Of a stretch of DNA of 45,190 nt, positions 1-8,958 are shown in pieces. The notes beneath the pieces were generated by a model. That model was given only the letters and a program-made list of their open reading frames with translations, was not told the DNA's origin and searched no databases. The stretch is from the NCBI GenBank assembly GCA_903921785.1, contig CAIXRH010000174.1, forward strand, positions 1 through 45,190, read 5' to 3'. Position 1 is the stretch's first letter. Each line of letters starts with the position of its first letter. The stretch is from an uncultured Pseudomonadota bacterium. Its GTDB lineage: Bacteria; Myxococcota_A; UBA796; SXON01. The position numbers and the translations under genes are program-made.

Positions 1-101
1 CGAGGCCGACCGCGCCGGAGCGCGCACGCGGGCCGCCGCCGCCGGTCGTATCCCCGCCTCCGCCCGCGCCGCCGCCCCCCGCTCCGGGAGGACCGGCCTG
101 A
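1..101 (+). CDS. 3' end of a proline-rich protein (partial)
   Basis: The third forward frame is open from the window edge to a TGA at 99-101. It ends in a proline-rich tail (PPPPVVSPPPPAPPPPAPGG then PA). Proline/alanine tails of this kind are common in high-GC envelope proteins, but the piece is too short to assign a family. The other forward frames are also open here, so the reading frame rests on composition alone. The body of the gene would lie upstream of the window. Confidence 0.35.
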   Translation, partial: RPTAPERARGPPPPVVSPPPPAPPPPAPGGPA

Positions 102-483
102 GCGAGGCGGTCGCCGGTGGCGCCCTCCGTCCCGCCGCTGGATCGTTCTTCTTCGGCGCTGTTCCCCGATCGTTCGCGGAGGCGCCCGCTCAACGCGGCG
201 TTGCCCAACCGGTTCTGGTCGCGCATTCCGCGCGCGGCGGGCCCGTGCTCCGGAGCGCTCGACTCCACCTCGGGAGACGAGGTTTCCACCTGGGTTGAGG
301 GGCGGCGGGCCCGATCCTGCTCATACACCGGCGGCATGGACGCCTCGCGATCAGAATCGCGTATCTCGCGCCACCACCGGCGCCAGGGATCGCGTGGCGG
401 ATCATGAAGTTGCCCCTGCTTCAGGCGGCCCCGGAAGGCACCGAGGACAACCCTGAGGCGCAGCGAGGCCCGCCCCCCTCCCA

Positions 484-507
484 CGCTGCCGCGGCGCCGC
501 GGCAGCG
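484..507. repeat. 24-base perfect palindrome
   Basis: Each 12-base half (CGCTGCCGCGGC) is the exact reverse complement of the other, with no spacer. It lies 69 bases past the peptidase stop codon. It may fold into a cruciform or RNA hairpin and act in termination, or be a dyad protein-binding site; the sequence does not decide. Confidence 0.6.
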
Positions 508-545
508 ATCGGACGGAGGACCGCAGGTCCGGAGGGAGAGCGCGG

Positions 546-566
546 TGCCGGGCCCCAGGCCCGGCA
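546..566 (-). terminator. Hairpin just downstream of the peptidase gene
   Basis: A 9-bp perfect stem (TGCCGGGCC / GGCCCGGCA) with a three-base loop starts ten bases beyond the peptidase stop on the minus strand. No U-tract follows, so it is not a canonical intrinsic terminator; it may still halt polymerase with Rho or protect the mRNA 3' end. Confidence 0.45.
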
Positions 567-575
567 GCCGCCGCC

Positions 576-2660
576 CTACTTCAGCTCCTTCCAGAGGAAC
601 GTGTAGCTCAAGGCCCACATCGTCGCGCGCTGGTCGCTGGTGGCCGCGCCTCCGTGACCGCCCTCGATGTCCTCCCAGAAGTAGACCGGCTTCTTGTGGT
701 CGAGAAGCTTGGCCGCCAGCTTGCGGGCGTGGCCGGGGTGGACCCGGTCGTCGCGGGTGGAGGTGAGGAACAGAACCGGGGGGTAGTCCTTGTCGGCGCT
801 CTCCAGCTGATAGGGGGAGAAGGTCTGGATGTACTTCCACTGCTCGGGATCGTCCGGGTTGCCGTACTCGTCCATCCACGAGGCGCCCGCGAGCAGGTGA
901 TTGTAGCGCTTCATGTCGAGCAGCGGGACCTGACAGACGATGGCGCCGAACAGCTCCGGGTACTGCGTGAGCATGTTGCCCATCAGGAGCCCGCCGTTGC
1001 TCCCGCCCATGGCGCCGAGGTGCTCGGCGCTGGTGACCTTGCGGGCCGAGAGCTCCTTCGCCACCGCGGAGAAGTCCTCATAGACCTTGTGACGGTTGGC
1101 CTTCGTGACGCTCGTGTGCCACGCGGGACCGAACTCACCGCCGCCGCGGATGTTCGCGAGCACGTACACCCCCCCCTGCTCGAGCCAGGCCGCGCCCATG
1201 AGGCTGTTGTAGCTCGGCAGCATCGACACCTCGAAGCCGCCGTACCCGTAGAGCAACGTGGGGTTCTTGCCATCGAGCTTCAACCCCTTCTTCGCCACCA
1301 TGAAGTAGGGGATCTTGGTGCCATCCAGCGAGGTGGCTTCGCCCTGGGTGATCTCGAGGCCCTTGGCGTTGTAGAGCGCCGGGAGCGTCTTGAGTTGGGT
1401 GGGCAGCTTCGCGCCCGGGGCCACGGAGCCGAGGGACAGCGTGGTGGGGGTGACGAAGTCGGCGGCGGTGATCCACACGTCGTCGCTCGCTTCGGCGTCC
1501 ACCGCGGAGACGCTGATCGTGCCAAACGAAGGCAGGCCGGCCATCGGCTCCATCGCCCAGCCCTTCTCGGCGTGGCGGGCGATGATCACCTTGGACTTCA
1601 CGTTGTCGAGCACGTTGAGCGTGACGGCGCCGGGGGTGGCGGTGAAGCCCTGGAGCGCGGTGGTCGACGTGGGGGTGAACAGCGCCTCGAAGGTGCGCGC
1701 GCCGCCCATGAACCCATCGAAGTCGGTGACCAGCAGCGAGCCCGCCGGCCAGGTCTTCCCGCCCACGGTCCAGTCGGTGCGGAGCTCCACGAAGAGCCAC
1801 TGGCGGTAGACGCTCGCGTTGGCGTCCTCAGGGACGCCGATGCGGGTAAAAACGCCCTTCCAGGCCACGAACGTCCGGTTGGTGAAGAACGTGGGGGATT
1901 CGTTGACGAACTGCCGCTCGTACCCCTTGTCGTGGTCGGTCCACGCGTTGACCGCCACGTCGGTGGCGGCGCCGCGGAACAACACCGGCGCCTCTTCGAG
2001 CTTGGTGCCGCGCTCCCAAGCGCGGACCTCGCGAGGGTAGCCGGAGGTGGTGAGCGAGTCGGGGCCGGTGTCGGTGCCCACCCAAAGCCGGTCGGCGGTG
2101 ATCCAACTGACCTCGCTCTTGGCCTCCGGGACGTAGAACCCGTCCTTCACCCAGGCGCGGGACTTCAGGTCGTACTCCCGCTTCACGTCGGCGTCGGAGC
2201 CGCCGCGGCTGAGCGAGATGAGGCAGTGCTGGTACTCGGGCTCAAGGCAGTTCGCGCCGTGCCAGACCCACTGGGTGTTCTCGGCGGCGTCGAGCGCGTC
2301 GAGGTCGATCACCACGTCCCACGTCGGGTTCGGCTTCTGGAACTCGGCCAGGGTGGTGCGGCGCCAGACTCCGCGGACGTGGTCGGCGTCCTGCCAGAAG
2401 TTGTAGTAGAACTCGCCCATCTTGCCGACGTAGGGGATGCGGGCGTTGGAATCGAGGATCGACTTGAGGCGACCCTTGAGCTTCTTGTACCCGCCGACCT
2501 CCAGCGTCCCCTCCGACTCGCCGTTGCGCGCCTTGACCCACTCCAGGCTCTTGGCGCCTTCGACCTCCTCGAGCCAGCCGTACGGATCGTCCTTCGGAGG
2601 GGCGGCGAGCGGATCGTCGGCGTGGGCGAAGGAGACGGACAGGGCGAGGGAGAAGATCAT
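576..2660 (-). CDS. Secreted prolyl oligopeptidase (family S9A)
   Basis: A serine peptidase of 694 residues, the usual length for S9A enzymes, which cut short peptides after proline. The N-terminus (MIFSLALSVSFAHA, then DDP) is a signal peptide, so it probably acts in the periplasm or outside the cell. The DPYGWLEEVEG segment is the typical family N-terminus, followed by the beta-propeller region. The C-terminal alpha/beta-hydrolase domain has GGSNGG with the nucleophile at about Ser554, DDRVHP with the acid at about Asp637-638, and EGGHGG with His669. The frame stays open far upstream of 2660, but that stretch overlaps the divergent lipoprotein gene and looks non-coding; the signal peptide fixes the start. 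The intergenic region is shared with the gene at 2778. Confidence 0.93.
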   Translation of the reverse strand: MIFSLALSVSFAHADDPLAAPPKDDPYGWLEEVEGAKSLEWVKARNGESEGTLEVGGYKKLKGRLKSILDSNARIPYVGKMGEFYYNFWQDADHVRGVWRRTTLAEFQKPNPTWDVVIDLDALDAAENTQWVWHGANCLEPEYQHCLISLSRGGSDADVKREYDLKSRAWVKDGFYVPEAKSEVSWITADRLWVGTDTGPDSLTTSGYPREVRAWERGTKLEEAPVLFRGAATDVAVNAWTDHDKGYERQFVNESPTFFTNRTFVAWKGVFTRIGVPEDANASVYRQWLFVELRTDWTVGGKTWPAGSLLVTDFDGFMGGARTFEALFTPTSTTALQGFTATPGAVTLNVLDNVKSKVIIARHAEKGWAMEPMAGLPSFGTISVSAVDAEASDDVWITAADFVTPTTLSLGSVAPGAKLPTQLKTLPALYNAKGLEITQGEATSLDGTKIPYFMVAKKGLKLDGKNPTLLYGYGGFEVSMLPSYNSLMGAAWLEQGGVYVLANIRGGGEFGPAWHTSVTKANRHKVYEDFSAVAKELSARKVTSAEHLGAMGGSNGGLLMGNMLTQYPELFGAIVCQVPLLDMKRYNHLLAGASWMDEYGNPDDPEQWKYIQTFSPYQLESADKDYPPVLFLTSTRDDRVHPGHARKLAAKLLDHKKPVYFWEDIEGGHGGAATSDQRATMWALSYTFLWKELK

Positions 2661-2739
2661 GGACGCTCGGGGAGGCGCGGTCACGTAGCGGGCGGCGTCG
2701 CGCGGCGCACGCGCCGGTGCGTCGCGTGTCGTCGCTCCG

Positions 2740-2753
2740 TCACCGGACGGTGA
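2740..2753. promoter_or_regulatory. 14-base dyad between divergent genes
   Basis: TCACCG-GA-CGGTGA is a perfect hyphenated palindrome in the gap between the divergent peptidase (start 2660) and lipoprotein (start 2778) genes. Its size and place fit a dimeric-repressor operator; which regulator binds, if any, is unknown. Confidence 0.35.
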
Positions 2754-2777
2754 GCACGGCGGGGTACGCAGGGGGCT

Positions 2778-3605
2778 GTGGGTTATCGCCCTGTCGTGAC
2801 CTTGCTCCTCCTCCTCGGCTGCCTCGAACCCTTCCCCACCGATCGCCATGATCTGGTGGAGCTCCGCATCGCCGCCATGGGCGCCGCTGACGACGGCTCC
2901 CTCCGCGCCTACACCTGGGAGGGCACGGACGCGTGGAGCACCAACGCCCCCGTCCGCACCTGGGGCGGGGATGCCGCTTGCGACGCCGCGGGGCTCTGCA
3001 CGATGGCGGCGGCGGGCACCGCCACCCTCACGATCACCGGCGCCGACGGCGCCACCGAGTCCGGGGAGCTCACGATCTCCGACGGCGCGACCCACCCGGC
3101 GCTCGCGGGGTTCACCCGCACCCTCACCACGGACGGGGGAAGCCTGGACTTGGACGTACCCGACGCGCAGCGTGTGCACTTCATGGCGCCCGCAGGGGAG
3201 TTCGCCGAATCCGGTCCCGCGGCCACGGCCTTCACGGCGCCCGAGGACGGCATCTGGCCGGTCGTGGCCCTGTGGATGGACGGGCTGGGCGGCAACGGCT
3301 GGGGCACCTTCGACCTGCCGGTGGGCGTCGACGGTCCGTTCTTGGCGGTCGGTGGGCGGCTCTTTCCCGTGGAAACGACCGAGCCCGAGGGCGCGGTGAC
3401 CGTGCTCGCCACGATCACCGCCACCGACGACCTCACCGGGTTCTCCCTCACGGACGTGGCCCTCGACGACGGCACCGCCACCGCGGACGAGCCGTGCGGG
3501 ACCACCGCCGGCGTCTGGAACCCGGACTCGGTGATCGAGCGGGTGTGCGGACGGGACCAGGTGGCGGGTACGCGCGTGCGCCTCGTCGGGGAGGTGACGC
3601 CATGA
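2778..3605 (+). CDS. Predicted lipoprotein, partner of the TonB-dependent receptor
   Basis: A 275-residue protein with a lipoprotein signal (VTLLLLLGC; lipidated Cys15 from the GTG at 2778). A second GTG at 2796 would give a shorter signal without the Arg; I kept 2778 because it supplies a positive charge. The mature part is acidic and rich in beta-prone Gly/Thr/Asp stretches, and has cysteines near residues 69, 74, 244 and 258 that could pair. No family recognised. The stop overlaps the ATG of the next gene (ATGA), so it is probably co-translated with the TonB-dependent receptor. By analogy with other receptor-linked lipoproteins it may be a surface ligand-binding partner; that is inference from position only. 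Confidence 0.75.
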   Translation: MGYRPVVTLLLLLGCLEPFPTDRHDLVELRIAAMGAADDGSLRAYTWEGTDAWSTNAPVRTWGGDAACDAAGLCTMAAAGTATLTITGADGATESGELTISDGATHPALAGFTRTLTTDGGSLDLDVPDAQRVHFMAPAGEFAESGPAATAFTAPEDGIWPVVALWMDGLGGNGWGTFDLPVGVDGPFLAVGGRLFPVETTEPEGAVTVLATITATDDLTGFSLTDVALDDGTATADEPCGTTAGVWNPDSVIERVCGRDQVAGTRVRLVGEVTP

Positions 3606-5716
3606 TCCTGCTCTTCGCCGCCGCCTTCGCCGACGACCCGAGCCCCGCGCCTGCTCCCCCGGCCCCCGCAACCGAGCCCACCGCCTCGCCGGCGCCGCCG
3701 CCGGCCGACGCCCCGCCCACCGACGCGCTCGCCGAGCCCACCGACGGCGACGGAACCGGCACGGACGAAGACCCGCACGTGGTCGTCGTCGAAGCCCGTC
3801 GCGACGCGCCCGTCGTGTCCGAGCACACACTCGACCGCGAGCGGGTGCTGCTCACCCCGGGCACCTTCGAAGACGCCGTGCGCCTCGTCCAGGCGCTCCC
3901 CGGCGTCGCGCTCACCCCCGAGTACAGCCCCACCGCCGGCGATCTCGCGGTGCGCGGCAGCGACCCGGTGGAGACCCGCTACCTCCTCGACGGCATCGAG
4001 CTCCCCTACCTGTACCACTTCAACGGCTACAGCTCGGTCCTCCCCGCGCGGCTCATCGAGGAGCTGCAATTCCTGCCCTCGACCTTCGGCGCCGACCACG
4101 GCGATGCCACCGGTGCGATCGTGGACACCCGCAGCACCTGGGAGCGCCCCGAGCGGCCACGTGCCAGCGCCAACCTGAACTTCGTGATGGCAGGCGCCGA
4201 GGTGGCGGCGCCCAGCGGCGACGCCTGGACCGTCCGCGCGAGCGCCCGGCGCAGCTACCTGGACGTCGCGACCAAGAACGACCCACAGTACACCGCCTTC
4301 CCGATCTTCTCCGACTGGTACGCCCGGCTGGAGTACGCCCCGTCCGAGAGCGCCCGTTGGGCGATCACCGGGTTCGGCGCGGGAGACGCCTACACCCGCT
4401 ACGCCGGCGAGCCGACCCTGCTCGACCCGTACGAGAAGTCGGTCAACCCCGACCTGGTCTTCGACAAACACTTCAACATCGGCCAGATCACCCACCGACA
4501 CCTGCTCGGGACCAGCAAGTTCGAGGGGGCGTTGGCCGTGACGGGCTACGACCGCTCGGCGGCGCTGCCGAGCGCCCACGACACCCAGCAGCTCCTCCGG
4601 GTCCAGGCTCGCGAAGACGCGACGCTGCTCCTCGCCCCCTGGGCGGTCCTTGGCACGGGGATTGAGGGAAAGTACGAGGGCCTCAACCTCGACGTCCTCA
4701 CCGACCGGCCGTGGCCGGAGGTGGCCCGGGAGTCCGAGCTGCTCGAGCGCGGGGTCACCGCCAAGGAGCGCGTGGATCGGGTCATCGCCGGCGGCTACGT
4801 CGAGGGCCGACTGACCGCGGGCAAGTTCCGCTTCACGCCCGGCGTGCGAGTGGACGGCGACACCCTGAGCACCGCGGTGGCGGTGGACCCCCGCCTCAAC
4901 ATCCGCTGGAAGATCGGCGAGGACGAGGCGATCCGTGTCGCGGCCGGGCAGTACAGCCAGTTCCCGGAGCCCCAGTGGCTGGCTCCCGGCGTGGGCGACC
5001 CCACGCTCGGCCCCGCCGTTTCCCGGCAGGCCGCCATCGGCTTTGACTACGCCATCGCCCACCGACTGGAGCTGGCGATCGACGGCTGGGGCAAGCTCTC
5101 GGAGAACCTCGTCGAGGTGGCCCCCGGGCAGGCGCCTCGGGGTGGAGTCAGTGGAACCGCGTACGGCCTTGAGGTCGAGACCCGCTACCGCATCAAGGGG
5201 ATCATCTTCGCGTCCGCGGGGCTCACCCTCGGCCACTCCGAACACGACGGCCACCTGAGCGACTACGACGAACCCTGGGCCTTCAACCTGATGGGGAGCT
5301 GGACCTTCGCCCCCACCTGGAACGTCGGCCTCCGCTATCGCGCCGCCGCCGGCCTCCCGTACACCTCGATCGACGACGGCACCTACCTCGCCGCGGACGA
5401 CACTTACGCCCCGGTCTACGGCGCCACCAACGGGGCGCGCCTCCCCGACTTCCACAAGATCGACGTGCACATCCAGAAGGACATCCGCTTCCGCACCTGG
5501 AGCCTCGCGCTCTACTCAGAGCTGTGGATCGTGCCCCCCGGCGCCAACGTCATGTACGAAGCGTGGAATTACGACTACGACAGCGTGGGCGACGTGAAGG
5601 GCCCCGTGTTCATCCCGCTCCTCGGCGCGCGTGGCGAGTGGGGCCTGGACCCGGTCGAGGTGAAGAAGCGGGCCAAACCGGGGAAGCAGGCTCCTCCCCC
5701 GACCGGCACGTTCTGA
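3602..5716 (+). CDS. TonB-dependent outer-membrane receptor
   Basis: A 704-residue protein with a short signal peptide (MILLFAAAFA), then a Pro/Ala/Asp-rich stretch (about 12-58) that would span the periplasm. A plug domain follows (about 85-180): TPGTFEDAVRLVQALPGV, LAVRGSDPVETRYLLDGIEL and GADHGDATGAIVD match the TonB plug pattern. The rest is a beta-barrel with alternating aromatic strands. Such receptors use TonB-ExbBD energy to import siderophores, cobalamin, metals or glycans; the substrate is not evident. It overlaps the upstream lipoprotein gene by four bases. The C-terminus (GKQAPPPTGTF) ends in Phe, as is common for barrel proteins, but lacks a classic terminal strand. Confidence 0.9.
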   Translation: MILLFAAAFADDPSPAPAPPAPATEPTASPAPPPADAPPTDALAEPTDGDGTGTDEDPHVVVVEARRDAPVVSEHTLDRERVLLTPGTFEDAVRLVQALPGVALTPEYSPTAGDLAVRGSDPVETRYLLDGIELPYLYHFNGYSSVLPARLIEELQFLPSTFGADHGDATGAIVDTRSTWERPERPRASANLNFVMAGAEVAAPSGDAWTVRASARRSYLDVATKNDPQYTAFPIFSDWYARLEYAPSESARWAITGFGAGDAYTRYAGEPTLLDPYEKSVNPDLVFDKHFNIGQITHRHLLGTSKFEGALAVTGYDRSAALPSAHDTQQLLRVQAREDATLLLAPWAVLGTGIEGKYEGLNLDVLTDRPWPEVARESELLERGVTAKERVDRVIAGGYVEGRLTAGKFRFTPGVRVDGDTLSTAVAVDPRLNIRWKIGEDEAIRVAAGQYSQFPEPQWLAPGVGDPTLGPAVSRQAAIGFDYAIAHRLELAIDGWGKLSENLVEVAPGQAPRGGVSGTAYGLEVETRYRIKGIIFASAGLTLGHSEHDGHLSDYDEPWAFNLMGSWTFAPTWNVGLRYRAAAGLPYTSIDDGTYLAADDTYAPVYGATNGARLPDFHKIDVHIQKDIRFRTWSLALYSELWIVPPGANVMYEAWNYDYDSVGDVKGPVFIPLLGARGEWGLDPVEVKKRAKPGKQAPPPTGTF

Positions 5717-5724
5717 CGGCGAGG

Positions 5725-5815
5725 GTGTCAAGGGGCGGGTGGTCCTCCACCGCCCTTCCCCCCCGCCGCCGGCGGTGGTCGAGGAACCGCCGCGGCGAGA
5801 ATGGCGGGGCGAGCC
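5725..5815 (+). repeat. Dispersed intergenic repeat, family 1, copy A
   Basis: One of four related elements of about 85-90 bases in this window. The most conserved part is GGTCGAGGAnCCGCCGCGGC followed by GAGAATGGCG. Inside this copy CGGCGG pairs with CCGCCG around the TCGAGGA core, and GGCGGGTGG can pair with CCACCGCCC further left. It lies nine bases after the receptor stop codon. The other copies are at 28012-28101 (same orientation), 28647-28732 and 38782-38866 (opposite orientation). Confidence 0.6.
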
Positions 5816-5930
5816 GGGGGGGCCGTCGGGAGGCGCACGCGCAGGCCCGTCAGGAGTCGCTAGGGGTTCCCGCGACGAGCGTTTCCCGGGGAGTTTGCGG
5901 TCAGGTTACACGGCGGCCGGAGGTTTCTTC

Positions 5931-6443
5931 ATGCTGCTCCTGGCTCTCTCGCTCGCCCACGCCCAGACCGACATCGGCACCACCAAGAAGTTCGGCCTCG
6001 GCATCGGCACCGGCCCCACCACGATCGCGCTCACCGGAAAGTACTTCTTCAACGAGAAGTCCGGGCTCGCGTTCTTCGCGGGCACCAGCTTCGTGTCCCA
6101 CCAGGCCCGCGTGGCCTACCAGTCCAACATCCACTCCTGGGGCGACAACTGGTCCTGGGGCCAGCTCCCCCTCTACTGGCACGTGGACGTCGAAGGCGGC
6201 CTCGACGCGTACCCCGGCTACGCCGGCTACCCGCGCCTCGGCGTCGGCGGTGGCGTTGGGGTGGCGCTGCAGTTCAAGAAGGTGCCCATCGAGGTCTACG
6301 CCGACGTCGGCATCGGGGTCTACCCGGTGAACGGCTACTGCTCGGCGGTGGCCGCGGATGCGGCGGCGCTCACCGGCATCGACGTGTCCGCCGGCTGCTG
6401 GATCGGCGGCATGGGCGGCGGCGGGGCGCGGTGGTACTTCTAG
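5931..6443 (+). CDS. Small outer-membrane beta-barrel-like protein
   Basis: A 170-residue protein. The start is set by GGAGG at 5919-5923, seven bases before the ATG, and by the signal peptide MLLLALSLAHAQ directly after it; an in-frame upstream start would run through repeat family 1. The mature part has alternating hydrophobic/polar strands with Gly and aromatic residues (FGLGIGTGPTTIALTGKYFF; ends in WYF) as in small barrels. Two cysteines in the last third could form a disulfide. No specific family recognised; a role in the outer membrane is inferred. Confidence 0.8.
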   Translation: MLLLALSLAHAQTDIGTTKKFGLGIGTGPTTIALTGKYFFNEKSGLAFFAGTSFVSHQARVAYQSNIHSWGDNWSWGQLPLYWHVDVEGGLDAYPGYAGYPRLGVGGGVGVALQFKKVPIEVYADVGIGVYPVNGYCSAVAADAAALTGIDVSAGCWIGGMGGGGARWYF

Positions 6444-6458
6444 TCGGTCGGGCCCGGC

Positions 6459-7103
6459 TCACCAGAGCCCGGGGAGCAGGCGCCAACGCACCGCTCCCCG
6501 GTAGGCCTGGTACGCCGGGTCTTCGCCGAGGAGCCGCTCCTCGGCGAGCAGCCGGGGGACCTGGCAGAGCCAGCACGCCGCGTACAGCGCGAGGTTGGTA
6601 GACGCCGGGTTCATCCCGATCACCGCGAGGTGGGTGACGAGGTAGCCGAGGTACATCGGGTGCCGCACGAAGCGGTACGGCCCGCCGAGGACCAGCGCCC
6701 GGCGCGCGGCGACGAGCCCGAAGTTGCGCCCGAGCCAGAGCTTCGCCGACACCTGGATGACGAACCCCACCAGCCACAAGAACACCACCAGCGCCTTGGG
6801 GGCGTGAGCCTCCCCGAGGCCCCCCGTCGCCAGCAGCGGCAGCGTCGTGCCGGCGAAGGCCAACGCCCAGTCCTGCGGGCGCAGGCTGATCGAGGCCGCC
6901 GGCCGGCGGATGAGCAGGAAGACCACCAGCATCCCCTCGCTCAACAGCTGCAGCCAGCCGAAGGCGAGGCCGTCCCCGCCGACGAGGCGCACCACCAGCC
7001 ACACGTACAGGGCGAGGACGACGACGCGCTCGCCCCCGTCGAGGAGCCGCGCCCGCGTCAGGGCGCCCGCTCCACCCGCACCGTGCCCACGGTGTGCCGC
7101 CAC
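6459..7103 (-). CDS. Isoprenylcysteine carboxyl methyltransferase-like membrane protein
   Basis: A 214-residue membrane protein with about five hydrophobic segments. The C-terminal motif GPYRFVRHPMYLGY, followed by EERLLGEDPAYQAYR, is the S-adenosylmethionine-binding signature of the ICMT/phospholipid N-methyltransferase superfamily. In bacteria these enzymes methylate lipids or small molecules and the substrate is not predictable. The GTG start at 7103 overlaps the end of the upstream Ig-like gene by 46 bases, so the two are probably one transcript. The first 25 residues look poorly conserved, and a later start cannot be excluded. Confidence 0.8.
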   Translation of the reverse strand: MAAHRGHGAGGAGALTRARLLDGGERVVVLALYVWLVVRLVGGDGLAFGWLQLLSEGMLVVFLLIRRPAASISLRPQDWALAFAGTTLPLLATGGLGEAHAPKALVVFLWLVGFVIQVSAKLWLGRNFGLVAARRALVLGGPYRFVRHPMYLGYLVTHLAVIGMNPASTNLALYAACWLCQVPRLLAEERLLGEDPAYQAYRGAVRWRLLPGLW

Positions 7104-8923
7104 GCTTCCACCCAGGCGGCCTCCTGACGGCTGCCGGCGACCGGCACGTCCGGGAGCTTCGTCTCTTCCGGCGCCTGCCAGAGCGCGCCGACTGCGCGCA
7201 GCGTGAGGGTCTCCACCTGGAACTCCACGAGGCCCGCCGTGCGGCCGGGGGTGAAGTACACCTGCGCCACGCCCGACGCGTCGGTGGTCACCGACGACGG
7301 GATGCTTCCTTCACCCTTGGTGATCCTCACGTCGATGCTCACGCCGGGCACGGGGTAGCCGTACTCGTCCACGGCGGCGACGGTGACCAGGGTCGAGGAC
7401 AGGCCGTCGTTGAGCACGTGCGAGGTGGAGGGCACCACGAGCAGGCGGGCGACGGGGGCCCCGGTGACGGGCAGCGCCGCGGACGCGGACACCTCGACCG
7501 GCCCCTTGGCCTTCGGGGTGAGGTTCAGCAGGTACAACCCAGCGCCCTGGTCCTTCACCGGGTCTTTCCCCGGGGCGGCGCCGTTGGCCTTGAACGTGAC
7601 GGGGCGCCCAGGGATCCCCTCCCCGTTGGGCCCGCTGAGCTTCGCCGTGACGGCGAGGGCGGTCGCGGCGGCGGGCAGCGGCGACGGCGTGGCCGTGAGC
7701 TCCACCTTCTCCGGACGCACCGCGACGAGGTTCAGCGGCGCGGTGGCCTTCTGGGTGGGGCTATCGGAGAGCGCGGCGGTGATCGTCGCGACGACGGGCG
7801 TCGGGCTGGTCGGCGGGGTGTAGGTCGCGGCGTAGACGCCGTTGCCCAGGTGGCGCGTGCCGCCCATGTTCCCGACCGTGGCCGAGAAGAGGACCGGCGC
7901 GGCGGTGTCGGGGCGGCCGTCCGGCGTCACGATGGCGCAGAAAACGTCGACCGGGACGCGGGCGTCGGCGGGGACGCCGGCGGACATCGGCACCAGGGCG
8001 ATGCGCCGGGCTTCGGGGAGCTTGAGGTCGAGCGGCTCGCGGACGCTGGTGCCGTCGGCGGCGACGGTGAGCTTCTCGGCGGACATCACCCCCGGGGGCA
8101 CGAGGATCGGCACCTTGGCCTTGCCCTTCTTGTCCACGGGGACGGGGCCGAAGGAGGCCTCGCCGAGCTTCACCACCACCTGGGTGTTCGGGGCGGCGGT
8201 GACGGGGAGGTCCATCTTCGCGGCGAGCGGGATCGCCAGGGCGCCGAGGCTGTGGCCGGGGTCGCGCCTGTCGGCGATGGTCAGCAGCGCGACGGCGGCG
8301 TTGGGCTCCTTCGGCGGGGTGTAGAGCGCGCTGAACTGGCCGTTGCCGAGGTCGATGAGGTTGTCGACCGTGCCGACGGTGGCGTTGACCGCGAGCTGCA
8401 CGCCGCCGCTGCCACCCCGATCGCCGGTGGCGAGGTTGATCGAGATCGAGGCGGTCTTGTCGACGCCGAGCGTGAGCCGCGCGGGGTTGGAGCCGACCGA
8501 GAACTGGTGGGTGCGGGACGGCACCACGTCGAACGTCCAGGTGCCGGTGACCGCCTCTTTGCCGATCTTCCCGCGGAGGGTGAGCTCGGCGGTGACCCGC
8601 GCGTCCACCTTCGGGGGGGTGTACTCCATCTTCCACAGCCCGCCGCCGACCTCGGTGAGCGGGCCGGCGCCGCCGGTGTTCAGGATCGTCTTGAACTGCA
8701 GGCCGGTCAGCGGGGTACCGTCGGGCGCGAGGGCGAAGAAGAAGAGGTCGGCCTTGGTGGCGCCGTCGCCGACGATGCCGGTGGCCGGCACCATCTCCAG
8801 GAGGCGGGGACCCGCGAAGAGCGGGCCGGCGGGCTCATCGCCGGCGCGCGCCGGGGTGGGCGCCACGGTGACGAGGAGCGCAGCGAGCGCGGCGAACCGG
8901 ACGAGGGCAGACCAGGGGGACAT
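7058..8923 (-). CDS. Secreted multi-domain bacterial Ig-like (invasin-type) protein
   Basis: A 621-residue protein with a signal peptide (MSPWSALVRFAALAALLVTV, then APTPARA). GGAG about seven bases upstream supports the start at 8923 over an ATG 13 codons earlier. At least four repeats carry a G(N)G-(L/V/Q)-(W/Y/F)-x-x-x-(Y/L)-TP signature (GGGLWKMEYTPP, LGNGQFSALYTPP, LGNGVYAATYTPP, GAGLYLLNLTP). The C-terminal domain (VLNDGLSSTLVTVAAVDEYG, VTTDASGVAQVYFTPG) is a Big_1/invasin-like Ig fold. Such proteins are extracellular stalks or adhesins. It lies 35 bases after the phosphodiester glycosidase gene, likely in the same operon. Confidence 0.85.
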   Translation of the reverse strand: MSPWSALVRFAALAALLVTVAPTPARAGDEPAGPLFAGPRLLEMVPATGIVGDGATKADLFFFALAPDGTPLTGLQFKTILNTGGAGPLTEVGGGLWKMEYTPPKVDARVTAELTLRGKIGKEAVTGTWTFDVVPSRTHQFSVGSNPARLTLGVDKTASISINLATGDRGGSGGVQLAVNATVGTVDNLIDLGNGQFSALYTPPKEPNAAVALLTIADRRDPGHSLGALAIPLAAKMDLPVTAAPNTQVVVKLGEASFGPVPVDKKGKAKVPILVPPGVMSAEKLTVAADGTSVREPLDLKLPEARRIALVPMSAGVPADARVPVDVFCAIVTPDGRPDTAAPVLFSATVGNMGGTRHLGNGVYAATYTPPTSPTPVVATITAALSDSPTQKATAPLNLVAVRPEKVELTATPSPLPAAATALAVTAKLSGPNGEGIPGRPVTFKANGAAPGKDPVKDQGAGLYLLNLTPKAKGPVEVSASAALPVTGAPVARLLVVPSTSHVLNDGLSSTLVTVAAVDEYGYPVPGVSIDVRITKGEGSIPSSVTTDASGVAQVYFTPGRTAGLVEFQVETLTLRAVGALWQAPEETKLPDVPVAGSRQEAAWVEAWRHTVGTVRVERAP

Positions 8924-8958
8924 CGAGGCTCCGCGGGGGGCTGCGCCAAGGTACGGCG

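Larger units (their letters stand above)
102..575. other. 474-base gap without a convincing gene
   Basis: This stretch lies between a possible plus-strand gene end and the 3' end of the prolyl oligopeptidase gene. The short open frames here are rich in Arg, Pro and Gly with no domain, signal peptide or start context, so I regard them as chance frames of GC-rich DNA. It holds a small hairpin (CGCGAT-CAGA-ATCGCG, 346-361), a 24-base perfect palindrome and a second hairpin close to the peptidase stop codon. Confidence 0.6.

Noticed and set aside
654-2753. A 699-codon plus-strand open frame opposite the prolyl oligopeptidase
   Set aside because: Its translation is Arg/Gly/Val-rich without motifs, while the minus strand has a full catalytic triad. 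Similar long antisense frames at 7094-9451, 12583-15162, 33343-35370 and 35449-37941 are likewise by-products of high GC.
2661-3830. Upstream extension of the prolyl oligopeptidase frame by about 390 codons
   Set aside because: The extension overlaps two well-supported plus-strand genes, and the signal peptide marks the true start at 2660.
5739-5930. N-terminal extension of the small outer-membrane protein
   Set aside because: The extra residues are a translation of repeat family 1; GGAGG and a signal peptide fix the start at 5931.
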